From positions 109,556,189 through 109,620,188 of the forward strand of contig NC_058523.1 of the NCBI RefSeq assembly GCF_904849725.1: 64,000 bases of DNA, given 5' to 3'. Shown piece after piece: positions 35,695 through 45,985 of this stretch. How positions within the stretch are numbered: position 1 is the first letter of the stretch; every line of letters begins with the position of its first letter. Origin of the DNA: Hordeum vulgare subsp. vulgare. Lineage: Eukaryota > Streptophyta > Magnoliopsida > Poales > Poaceae. The notes under the pieces were generated by a model. The model had not been told where the DNA came from. It saw only the letters and a program-made list of their open reading frames with translations, and ran no database searches. The position numbers and the translations under genes were made by a program.

Positions 35695-37467
35695 TGTTGG
35701 AAATGTGCCCTAGAGGAAATAATAAAATGGTTATTATCATATTTCCTTGTTCATGATAATCGTCTATTGTTCATGCTATAATTGTATTAACAAGAAACAG
35801 TAATACATTTGTGGATAAATAGATCACAATGTGTCCCTAGCAAGCCTCTAGTTGGATAGCTCGTTGATCAATAGATGATCATGGTTTCCTGATCATGGAC
35901 ATTAGATGTCATTGATAACGGGATCACATCATTAGGAGAATGATGTGATGGACAAGACCCAATCCTAAGCATAGCACTAGATCGTGTTGTTTGTATGCTA
36001 AAGCTTTTCTAATGTCAAGTATCTTTTCCTTCGACCGTGAGATTGTGCAACTCCCGGATACCGTAGGAGTGCTTTGGGTGTATCAAACTTCACAACGTAA
36101 CTGGGTGACTATAAAGGTGCACTACGGGTATCTCCGAAAATATCTATTGGGTTGGTATGAATCGAGATCGGGATTTGTCACTCCGTGTGACGGAGAGGTA
36201 TCTCTAGGCCCACTCGATAGAACATCATCATAATGAGCTCAATGTGACTAAGGAGTTAGTCACGGGATGATGTGCTACGGAACGAGTAAAGAGACTTGCT
36301 GGCAACAAGATTGAACAAGGTATGTGGATACCGACGATCGAATCTCGGACAAGTTCTATACCAGTAGACAAAGGGAATTGTATACGAGATTGATTGAATC
36401 CTTGACATCGTGGTTCATCCGATGAGATCATCATGGAACATGCGGGAGCCACCATGGGTATCCAGACCCCGCCGATGCTTATTGGCTGGAGAGGTGTCTC
36501 GGTCATGTTTCCATGGCTCCCAAACCCGTAGGGTCTACACACTTAAGGTTCGATGACGCTAGGGTTATAGGGAAATAGTATACGTGGTTACCGAAGGTTG
36601 TTCAGAGTCCCGGATGAGATCCCAGACGTCACGAGGAGTTCCGGAATGGTCTGGAGGTAAAGATTGATATATAGGACGAAAGGTTTTGGACACCGAAAAT
36701 GTTTCGGGCATCACCGGTAGCGTACCGGGACCACCGGAAAGGGTTCCGGAGGTCCACCGGGACGGGCCACAAGCCCCAAAAGGTGACATGGGCAAAAAGG
36801 TGGAAGGGAACCAGCCCAGAGTGGGCTGGTGTGCCTCCCACCAGGGGCCCAAGGCGCATGGGAGAGGGAAGGGGGGCAAACCCTAAGCCAGGTGGGCCTA
36901 AGGCCCACCAGGGGTGCGCCACACCCCTCCTCCCGTCCTGGCCGCCACCTCTTGGCGCAGATGGGGGCTACCGCACACCTTGGGGGTGGGAACCCTAAGG
37001 GCTGTACCCCCTCCCTCTTCCCCTATATATAGTTGAGGTTTGGGGCTGTTTTGAGACAGACAAATCTCTCTCTTTCGGCGTAGCCCTACCTCTCTCCTTC
37101 CTCGTCCTCCGCGATGCTTGGCGAAGCCCTGCCGGAGTTCCACATAGCTCCACTGCCACCACGCCGTCATGCTGCCGGAGCTCTCCCTCAACCTCTCCTC
37201 CCTCCTTGCTGCTTCAAGGTGTTGGAGACGTCACTGGGTTGTACGTGTGTTGAACGCGGAGGTTCCGTGATTCGGCACATAGATCGGAACCGACCGCGAT
37301 CTGAATTGCTGCGAGTACGACTCCATCGACCGCGTTCATAGTAACGCTTCCGCTTAGCGATCTTCAAAGGTATGAAGATGCTCTACAACCTCTCTCGTTG
37401 CTGGTCTCCCCATAGCTAGATCCTTGTATGGTGTAGGAAAATTTTGAATTTACTATGTTACCCAACA
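35695..37467 (+). repeat. Outer Angela 3' LTR
   Basis: It starts tgttggaaatgtgccc and ends cccaaca, followed by the target-site copy CATAA. Length is 1773 bp, against 1780 for the 5' LTR. It has the same TATA-like and GC-rich landmarks as the 5' LTR. Confidence 0.95.
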
Positions 37468-38086
37468 CATAATACACTAGATGCATGCTGGATAGCGGTC
37501 GATGTGTGGAGTAATAGTAGTAGATGCACGCAGGAGTCGATCTAGTAATCTGGGATGTTATGCCTATAGACATGATCATTCTCTTGGATATCGTCATGAT
37601 TATTCGCTTTTCTATCAATTGCCCAATAGTAATTTGTTTACCCGCCATTTTCTATTTCTCGAGAGAAGCCACTAGTGAAATCCACGGCCCCCGGGTCTAT
37701 TTTCCTATCATATACTTTCAGATATATATTGCTACTTGCTTTTTTCCTTATTTGCTACTTTTATTTTAAGATCTATATTATCAAAATACAAAAATGCCTT
37801 GCTGCACTTTTTTATTACTTGTTTTATTTTGTGTTTTATCGAGATCTATTTATCCAATATACCACAAATCTATCTATCTTTTTACCCAAGAGGGATTGAC
37901 AACCCCTCTTATACGTCGGGTTGCATGTATTTGGTATTTGTGTGCAGGTAACGTTTACATAGTGTTGCGTGGTTCTCCTACTGGTTCGATAACCTTGGTC
38001 GCATAACTGAGGGAAATACCTATCTTAGCTGTGTTGCATCATCCCTTCCTCTTTGGGGAAATACCGACGTAGTTCAAGCGACAACA
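37468..38086 (+). repeat. Host Athila-type 5' LTR, second part
   Basis: It resumes with the duplicated CATAA (37468-37472) and runs to acaaca at 38086. The end was set by alignment with the solo LTR end (gaggtagca at 52139) and by the primer site starting at 38098. LTR length without the Angela insertion is about 2.18 kb, longer than the 1507-bp solo LTR chiefly because of the 583-bp duplication. Confidence 0.82.
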
Positions 38087-38097
38087 AAAGGAATTCT

Positions 38098-38115
38098 TGG
38101 CGCCGTTGCGGGTGA
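38098..38115 (+). other. Primer binding site, tRNA-Asp type
   Basis: TGGCGCCGTTGCGGGTGA matches the Athila-lineage primer site TGGCGCCGTTGCCGGGGA at 15 of 18 positions. It identifies the lineage and marks the end of the LTR. Confidence 0.85.
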
Positions 38116-38296
38116 GACATCATCAACATCTATCACGTTCCTAATCACAAATATCATCTACTTGCAATTTATTATTTTCGATTTGCCTCTTGTTTTCATC
38201 TCCCCCACATCACAAAAATTTGTCGTTTTATTCGCCCTCTTTTGTTTTGTCGTTTTCTCGTCAGATCTATCTTGTGTTCTTGAGTGCGTATTCAAG

Positions 38297-38362
38297 ATGA
38301 CCCAAGAGAACACTAAGTTGTGTGATTTTTCTAATACTAATAACAATGATTTTATTAGTACA
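38297..38362 (+). pseudogene. gag: Host Athila-type gag, first segment
   Basis: ATG at 38297 opens MTQENTKLCDF and continues in frame to the insertion point of the Sabrina-like element. The last five bases (gtaca, 38358-38362) are the target-site copy. The frame continues at 50492. Confidence 0.8.
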
Positions 38363-39907
38363 TGATGTCAGCTGTGCTTCCCCTTGCAATGGCACCAGAA
38401 GAATGCTGCTAGCACTGTCCGGCAATCGAAGCTAGAAGAATATTGTTGACGGCCCACCAGCGCGTGGGATCGTAGTAGTTTTCGAGGGTAGAGTATTCAA
38501 CCCAAATTTGTTGGTTCACACGACGGGAGGTGAGAGAATACTCTCAAGTATTAGCAGATGCATATGTCAGATTCAACCACACCTGAAATATTAGTATCTG
38601 CAAGCAAAGTAGTAGTAGCAAAGAACGAGTAACGACAGTGGCAAGGAACAACATTAGTGACAGCAGTAGCAAGTAGCAACAGTAGAAAGCAACAATAGTA
38701 GCAACAGTAGCAGCAGAGCAAGACAAGTAACATCAGTAGCAACAGTAGTAACAGCAGCAGAGCAAAACAAGTAACAGCAGCAGAGCAAAACAAACTCGTA
38801 GGCAATGGGTCGGTGATTTGTTTGGATGATACTCATCATGCAACAGTTATAGCACGGAGAGATATGTGGCTAGCTCTCGTTCGTCAATTTGATGTAGGCA
38901 TGCATTTCATGTGTCGCCATACGTGCTTAGGGAAAAGAACTTGCATGACATCTATTGTCCATCCCTCCCGTGGCAGCGGGGTCCGAAAGGAAACTACGAG
39001 ATATTAAGGTTCTCCTTTTAATAAAGAACCGGACCAACGCATTAGCACTTGGTGAACACATGAACTCCTCAAACTATGGTCATCACCGGGAGTGGTTCCA
39101 GTTAATGTCACTCCGGGGTTGCCGGATCATAACACCTAGTAGGTAACTACAACTTGCAAGATCGGATCTAAAACACACATATATTGGTGACAACATAATA
39201 ATTTCAGATCTGAAATCATGGCACTCGGGCCCTAGTGACAAGCATTAAGCATGGCAAAGTAGTAGCAACCTCAATCTCAAAACATAGTGGATACTAGGGA
39301 TCAATCCCCATCAAAACTAACTCGATTACATGATAGATCTCGTCCTACTCATCACCGCCCAGCGAGCCTACGAATAGATTACTCACGAACGACGAAGAGC
39401 TTCATGGAATTGGAGAGGGAAGAAGGTTGATGATGACGATGGCGACGATTTCCCCTCTCCGGAGCCCAAGACGGACTCTAGATCTGCCCTCCAGATGAAG
39501 AACAGGTTGTGGCGGCGCCTCCGTAGCGCAAACGCGACGAAAAATTCTCTTTTTTATTTTTTCTCGGACGAAAGGGAACTTATAGACCGGAGATTGGGGG
39601 CGGCAGAGCTGTGTGGGCCCCACAAGCCTGCCCACCGCCACCAGGGGGGTGGCGGAGCCAGGGCTTGTGGCCCACTGGCCCACCCCCTCAGGTGGAACTT
39701 GGCACAAATGTTTTTCATATTTTCCAAAAACGATCTCCGTAAATCTACAGGACGTTTGGAGAACTTTGATTTCTGCACAAAAATAACACCAAGGCAATTC
39801 TGCTGAAAACAGCGTCAGTCCAGGTTAGTTCCATTCAAATCATGCAAATTAGAGTCCAAAACAAGGGCAAAAGAGTTTGGAAAAGTAGATACGATGGAGA
39901 CGTATCA
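38363..39907 (-). repeat. Copy 1 3' LTR
   Basis: 1545 bp, same structure as 48929-50486, including both captured primer-site copies (about 38379-38398 and 38416-38435). The first 125 bases differ from the partner at about nine positions. Trinucleotide-rich block 38590-38790; hairpin 39613-39675; TATA-like tctataag on the minus strand near 39580-39590. Confidence 0.9.
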
Positions 39908-39921
39908 ACTCCCCCAAGCTT
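39908..39921 (-). other. Polypurine tract of copy 1
   Basis: The minus strand reads aagcttgggggagt directly before the 3' LTR (TGATACG). It sets the LTR boundary; the copy 2 equivalent is 53810-53823. Confidence 0.88.
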
Positions 39922-40676
39922 AAAACCTTGCTTGTCCTCAAGCAACTCAGTTGACAAACTGAGAGAGAAAGAAAAACTTTGACAAACTCTGTTTGATCTT
40001 GTTGTTGCAACTATGTCTAACTCATAACCAGAATTTCAGCAAGATCACAAGTTAACCACATAAGCAAATGACACAAAGGTCTCATGGTAAACTGATATCA
40101 CTGGCATAATCAGCTAACGAGAAAATAATAATGAGTTTCAAATACCAACACTTCAATCAAAACAAGCATGAAGCAATATGAATAGGTGGTATCTCGCTAG
40201 CTCTTTCTGGGACCGCAAAACATAAATGCAGAGAACTTTCAAAGATCAAGGGCTGACTAAGCATTGTAATTCATAGCAACGAAGATCCAGTCATAGTCAT
40301 ACTCAATATCAATCGAAAGCAAAGCATAAAAATTACAGAGGTGCTCTCTAATTGGTGCTTGTAAAAGAAGAGGATGACTCAACAGGAAAAATAGACAGGC
40401 CCTTCGCAGAGGGAAGCATTGATTTGCAGAGGTGCCAGAGCTCAAGCTTTAAAAACAGAGATAATAATTTTGGGTGGCATGCTTTCATTGTCAACGCAAT
40501 GACCAAGAGTTCTTAATATCTTCCATGCTACTCATGCTATAGGCGGTTCCCAAACAGAAAAGTAAAGTTTTAACTCCCCCACCACCAATCAATCACACTC
40601 CACGGCTAGCCGAATCCTCGGGTACCGTCCATACTAACATCAATCCGGGGGGGGGGGGAGTCTTGTTTTATAGTTA
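39922..40676 (-). other. Copy 1 3' non-coding region next to the polypurine tract
   Basis: It runs from the polypurine tract to the Helitron and aligns with copy 2 (53824-54575) without open frames. A run of about fourteen G at 40647-40660 stands where copy 2 has five. No gene seen. Confidence 0.75.
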
Positions 40677-40909
40677 CTAGTCGCTAACCCGTGCATCGCA
40701 CGGGCTTGTTATATAATAGTATCTTACAAACTAATTCACATGCATATAAATAATGTCTTTAAGAAAGTTTCAGGAGTACCTTCATGAATTATAGTTTATT
40801 TTATTGTTAAAAACCATGACGCAACTCCCAAAAAATACATTCAACAATAGCACACAATACATATATATCTATAGAATTAGAAATGCAACTCTTTCAACAC
40901 ACACACCTA

Positions 40910-40911
<2 letters not shown>

Positions 40912-40989
<78 letters not shown>
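40912..40989. repeat. (TA)n(GA)n microsatellite
   Basis: About 50 bases of ta repeats (40912-40962) run directly into about 26 bases of ga repeats (40963-40989), inside the Helitron. Confidence 0.95.
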
Positions 40990-42224
40990 CATGGAGAGAC
41001 AAAGAGAGATTTAGATTTTAGCCCCAAATTATATTGGTTGATCTCCATCGTAATGATTAGGTCCCATCAAAGATGTCCTACTCTTAATTTATAATTAAGA
41101 TGGTAATTAGTTGAGAGTCTCTAATTAGTATAGCTGATCTCTCCAACCATGTGACCCTTCCACAATATCAATTGAGCCTAAGAATGCCTAAAGAACAATA
41201 ATCTAATTAGATGCTAAATTTTATTTTAATTCGGACAACACCATAATTTAAATGCCAAGTCACTAAGGTCGACCAACATAAACCAATTGTGTTATTTTCC
41301 AATAGTTTTAGGAATCACTAACTTGAAAAAAGGTTCCCTAGTTTTAGGGAATAGTAATAAGCATGAAGGTATGAAGAATAAACCATAAACATATTTTCGG
41401 AAGGAAATAAATTGTAGAGAAGAAGTATTACGTATAAGCCGAGCCAAAATATCAAGCACTAACCCTCAATAATGTAGCATATACACACATCGAAGGAAGC
41501 TAATTAAATTCAATTAACAACAAATACTATACATAAAAGTTTCTATTATATAATTGCATTTTCTCATTAACAGACTGTAAGAAACTCGTAATTTTAGAAG
41601 CAAAATAGATTAACATTATATTTGATGCTTTGACGTGCAGTACTCTTTCCCCTTTTTTCCATGCAGAACTGACAAAAAAATGCAAGCAATTATTCCTCCA
41701 TGAAACAAAAACACGAAGAATACAAAATTAGAATGGACTGATGTTTGTTTCCTTGATTAAAAAAGGATTGAACACTAAATTAACTATTTGTCGCTTCGGA
41801 TAAAACTTAAAGTATCTGAAATCCAAGAAATGATTGTGTGACGTAGTTGGCTGAATTTAATAATGTAGTTAATTAGTTATCGTTTTCTCTAGCTGAAAAA
41901 ATGTCCTGCACTAAAATAACATAGAAAAAATTAGATCCGGTACACGTCCAAAAAATACTTTTGTGTGTATTTTCATTTATAATAGGTCAGTCTATTTCTC
42001 TACCATGTGCAATGTATAAAGGATTTGACATCAGCTTGTAAGTTTTGCTAGCTAGTCAGGATGTCGTTCATGTTGTTATCCATGTGGTAGCCTAAGTGCA
42101 AGTAACCCATGTGCATCACATTATATAATATATCCTATATATGCAATTTGCAATTTATCCATGACAAAGGAGGCAACTTAAAAGAAAAGAAGGTGCAAAG
42201 AAAAAGACTTTACACTCTGAATTT

Positions 42225-42790
42225 GTACCGCTGCAAGCAGTGCACCGGGAACATGTGGCACGGTCAGAGTCTCGTCGCTTCTGGCACATCTCGCCTTCGC
42301 CGGCATGCAGCCCAACATCTTAGTCCTCGCACATGCTGGTAGTGATGCGTTTTGCTCTTGGATAATAGCATCGGCCGGGCTAATAGAGAAAATTGATTAG
42401 CCCAGTCTGCAGTATGCCCGTGTGTTTTCCGCTGATTGAAAAGCTAGCTAGTCTTGGACCAAATCGATCCAGCTGCCCGCCTCTAGTGCCAGATCGTGTA
42501 TTCATGTGTCCCAGTAGAATCAAGCCTAGCATGTACATACCCTTGAGTCGGCGCCGTGCAGCCGCGCGGAAAGTTCCACGGTTGGAGGCCCTCCAATCCA
42601 ACTTCCGCATCATGCAGCCATGTTAGCTAATGCTGGTACACTCCGGTGTGCAGTCCCGTGTGTCAGGTTGTAAAGCCACAGCTGCGCGTCCATCTCGAGG
42701 CCGTTAATAGGTTTGCAGGATGGCATGGAGAAGAGAGGCGCTAGGGTTTCGTGAGGATGCTTACGTAGTTACGTGCGTCGGTGGAACAAA
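42225..42790. other. GC-richer segment inside the Helitron, possible capture
   Basis: This stretch is clearly richer in GC than the rest of the Helitron and contains open frames of 77 codons on both strands (42380-42613 minus, 42393-42626 plus), with Arg/Pro/Ser-rich composition. I recognise no domain. Plant Helitrons often carry host gene pieces, so a captured fragment is possible, but unproven here. Confidence 0.35.
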
Positions 42791-42961
42791 TCTTTGAGGG
42801 AGTTGTTTTTCACGGTTGTTGAATATAAGATTTAGATTTTGACCCTGGACTATACGGGTTAATATCCACCATAATAATTCGGTCCCACTGAAGATGTACG
42901 ACTCTTAATTTCTAATTAACGTGGTAATTAGTTGGGAGTCTCTAATTAGTATAGGTATAGA

Positions 42962-44084
42962 TGTTTTCGATTTAAGCGTGAAACTGGGCATTCCAATTAC
43001 CGGCCCCTTTCTCGTGAATGACAATGAATAAACACATGTCGAGGATAACACTCCTAGCATGGAAGATACCAATAGCCCCCTGTCACCACATGAGCGGTTC
43101 GGACATTCAAAACAGATTATTTCTTGAAGGTTTAGAGAATGACACATGCAAATTTACTTGGAACGGCATGTAGATACCGTAAATAGGTAGGTATGGTGGA
43201 CTCTCATGGAAAAACTTTTGGTTTTATGAAAGTGGATGCACAAGCAGTATTCCACTTAATACAAGTGAAGGCTAGCAAAAGACTGGGAAGCGACCAACTA
43301 GAGAGCGACAACGGTCACCAAGATGCAATGAGTTTGACTAACATTGAATGCAAGCATGAACATGATATAAATCACCATGAACACGAACATCATAGAGGCT
43401 ATGTTGATTTTGTTTCAACTACATGCATGAACATGCGCCAAGTCAAGCCACTTGAAACATTTAAAGGAGAATACCATCCTATCATACTACATCATAGTCA
43501 TCTCAAAATCTATGTTGGCATTCAAGACGAACCATTATAAGATCTCAGCTAAATAAGCATGGCATCAGAAACTATGATCTCTAAGTTGTCATTGCAAACA
43601 TGGTTTTCTCACAACAAGGCTGAATCTGGGTCGACAAGCTAGTCATATTTACAAAAATAAAATAGATAGAGTTCATACAAGCTTTTCAGTCCCAGTCACT
43701 TCATCATATATCATCATTATCGCCTTTCACTTGCACGATCGAACGATGTGAACAATAATAAGCGCATTGGACTAAGCTGAATCTGCAGGCAAACACAAAG
43801 GAGAAGACAAAGTAATATGGCTCTTTAAAAGCTAAACAGGTAAGCATGCAAGAACCACTAAACATTGAAACCAATATCTTCTACCTTGACCCAAAGAAAA
43901 AGAAAACTATTTACACGGGAAAGCTCCCAACAAGCAAAAGAAGAAAGATTTTTTTTTGGTTTTCTCAAAAGCACACAAAATAAGAAAACGAAAATAAACT
44001 AGCATGGATAATACGGTGGCAAAGTGTAAACACCGACTAACAAAGTGAAAGCATAAGCATGAATGTAATGTCGGTGAGAACACG
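42962..44084 (-). other. Copy 1 3' non-coding region, part distal to the Helitron
   Basis: About 1.1 kb between the internal polypurine-like site and the Helitron. It aligns with copy 2 (about 54575-55728). A 115-codon plus-strand open frame at 43193-43540 is not open in copy 2, so I do not call a gene. Confidence 0.7.
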
Positions 44085-44100
44085 TACTCCCCCCAAGCTT
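44085..44100 (-). other. Internal polypurine tract-like copy
   Basis: The minus strand reads aagcttggggggagta, nearly the same as the true polypurine tract at 39908-39921. It lies right after the ORF2 stop. The same is seen in copy 2 at 55729-55742. Confidence 0.7.
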
Positions 44101-44106
44101 AGGCTT

Positions 44107-45188
44107 TTAGCCTAGCTTGGTATACTCCCAAGGTGGGAAATAACCAGCTCCTGGATACTCCGGAGCAGACTGTGAATGCCACTGCTGTGTGAGCTCCTCT
44201 GGCTCCCACTGATAAACTGGTGTCTGGTACTCGACTGGTGGCTCGGGCACGGGCACCTGTGGTTGGGCCAAGCCCCAATATGCGTAGATGTCCGAGGGCA
44301 TAATAGTGTACCTGCCTGCATGAAGATCGAACAAAGAAGGAGCAGGCAAAGTAATAGTCTCTCGAGTACCCTAACTAAATACCAGGTTATAAATCATTCG
44401 TCTACTAGCATCTCTATCCAGAAAATCATGGCGAACCATGCTGTCATAATCCAGATATTTCTCAGGGAGAAGCATCTCTCCTTCCTCTACTAGTCTAATG
44501 GGTATCTCAAAGTGTCTGGCAAGACGGGTAGCGTAGATACCTCCATAGACGACACCCTTTGAACGGTTGATGTTCAACCGCTGGGCCACTATAGCACCTA
44601 GGCTATAAGTCTTATCGTTATAAAGGCCTTCGCGCAAAACCGCAAGGTCTGAGAACTAAGTGATCCAGCCTCCCCACGGCCAATCAAACATTTTCCCACA
44701 AATAGTGAGAAGTACCGAAGCACATGAAAATGTATGCTAGCAATTCTAGCGCGAGACACTCCTCTCTCCTCTTCAACAGCAATAAAATCAATGAAATCCT
44801 CCAAGTCCCATGGACGAGGGTCACGGATATCCCCAACATAAGGTAATTTGCATACATTGCAAAAATCCTGCAGCGTCATGCGCTGGGGGACATCGTATAT
44901 CATGAACTCAACCATGGGAGGATTCTTCCTCGGATAAAAGTTGAAGCTTTGAACGAAAATGTTGGTGAGGAGGAGGTATTGTGAGCACTTATCTTCAACG
45001 AACGCAGTAAGACCTGCGTTCTCCACCAAGTAATAAAAGTCTTCATAAAGTCCGGCGGCGCGCAAAAATTCATCACTTGGCCACTCGCACGCTCGAACTT
45101 CTCTGACTCGAGGGACTACGTACTTGTGGTGGTTCGTCTCATCCTCCTTGGGGTTACGGCTTGAAGAGCCTCTCAAGAACCTCCTCAT
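44107..45188 (-). pseudogene. Copy 1 ORF2, ATHILA-ORF1-like protein
   Basis: ATG at 45188 (MRRFLRGSSS) opens about 360 residues in three pieces: 45188-44598, 44637-44371 and on to a stop at 44107. The middle has RAAGLYEDFYYLVENAGL, FYPRKNPPMVEF and MTLQDFCNVCKLPYVGD. This fits the ATHILA ORF-1 pattern of a conserved Phe/Trp-rich block followed by T-L-x-x-F-C, a family of unknown function found in Athila-lineage elements. The C-terminus is Pro/Tyr/Gln-rich. There is a frameshift near 44615 and a stop at 44371. Family assignment is from pattern memory and not certain. Confidence 0.62.
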
Positions 45189-45559
45189 CTTTTCCTTTTT
45201 CTAGCTTTGAAAAATTCTGAAATTTTTAGAGACTTCGAAAGAAAAGTGAATAAAGATTAACCCAACTTGTAGCAAGTACTCCTACTAGTGCCTAGAGACC
45301 GTATCACGCGCTAAAACTACTTGGGACCAGCTAAAATCAATATTTCTAGCTCAAGAACAGGGTCACCAAGGTAGCAAGAATACGCGAAGGATAAAGCACT
45401 AGAGCAAAAACTAATTGGACCAATGGGGGAGTCACTTACCAAGGAGTAATTTCCCCAAAACGGTTTGGAGAATGGTGCTTTGAGCAAGGATATCGAAAAT
45501 CACAGCCAAATGAGCAAGAACACGGGTTTGAGCTGCGAAACAATTTTTTCAGGAGGTGG

Positions 45560-45800
45560 AAGAAGATGCTGGGAGCTGGAATGAGTGGAGGGGGTCCCTG
45601 TGGGCCCCACAAGCTTGCACTCCGCCACCACGGGGGTGGCGGTGGTAGGGCTTGTGGCCCACTGGTCTGGCCCCCAGGCCAGCTCTCTGGCCCGGTAATT
45701 TTCAAAAATTCCAGAAAACATTATACTAGATTTTCAGGACCATCGGAGAACTTTTATTTTTGAGGTATTTTTCTCCGGGACGCTAAAGCAGAAAATAGGA
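45560..45800 (-). promoter_or_regulatory. LTR-like hairpin module inside the element
   Basis: The segment contains a GTGGGCCCCACAAGC ... GCTTGTGGCCCAC hairpin (45600-45662), then ttttcaaaaattcca, then ggagaacttttattttt. The LTR of the same copy has the same three landmarks in the same order and spacing (39613-39790). It lies between the protease stop and the ORF2 start, just upstream of a splice-donor-like gtaagt (minus strand, near 45440). It may serve as an internal promoter or leader for ORF2; that is inference. Confidence 0.55.
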
Positions 45801-45985
45801 AAAGCTAAACTAATTCTATCATTTTTCTTCTAAGCAAAAGAAATGAAAGCTTAAAACAGAGGTATGTGACTCTTTGATTCATCCGTTTCATGGTTACCGA
45901 AAGAAATCCGTCAATGGGGTTGATCAAGTCCTCATGACAAAACCTTCTCGAATCTCAAGAGAGAACGGAGAATTTTCTGAAGCCA

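Larger units (their letters stand above)
20164..37467 (+). mobile_element. Outer Angela/WIS-type Copia element, plus strand
   Basis: LTRs are 20164-21943 and 35695-37467, with TG...CA ends and a 5-bp target duplication CATAA at 20159-20163 and 37468-37472. A Met-type primer site follows the first LTR and a polypurine tract precedes the second. Removing the nested element leaves about 8.69 kb, a normal length for this family. By eye the first 530 bases of the two LTRs differ at about 4%, older than the nested copy. The coding region is heavily interrupted. The element inserted in the LTR of the host Athila-type element. Confidence 0.95.
40677..42961 (-). mobile_element. Helitron, minus strand, 2285 bp, no transposase
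   Basis: The minus strand starts TCTATACCTATACTAATTAG at 42961 and ends CCCGTGCGATGCACGGG ... CTAG at 40677. The ends show the TC start, a GC-rich 3' hairpin about ten bases from the CTAG terminus, and insertion between A and T (flanking A at 40676 and T at 42962), which are the Helitron criteria. Copy 2 shows the empty site: gttttatagttatgttttcg here joined against gtttgcaattatcttttcg there. No Rep or helicase domain is seen. It holds a (ta)n(ga)n microsatellite and a GC-richer 0.55-kb segment. Confidence 0.85.

Noticed and set aside
38551..38839. Leu/Cys/Ala-rich frames in the Gypsy LTRs (also 49150-49431, 60587-60813)
   Set aside because: They are translations of the CAG/TAG trinucleotide block and have no membrane-protein context.
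40804..41094. 96-codon frame with a Tyr/Ile run
   Set aside because: It translates the (TA)n(GA)n microsatellite.
43193..43540. 115-codon plus-strand open frame in the 3' region of copy 1
   Set aside because: The homologous region of copy 2 (about 54830-55160) is interrupted, and the frame is opposite to the element's coding strand.
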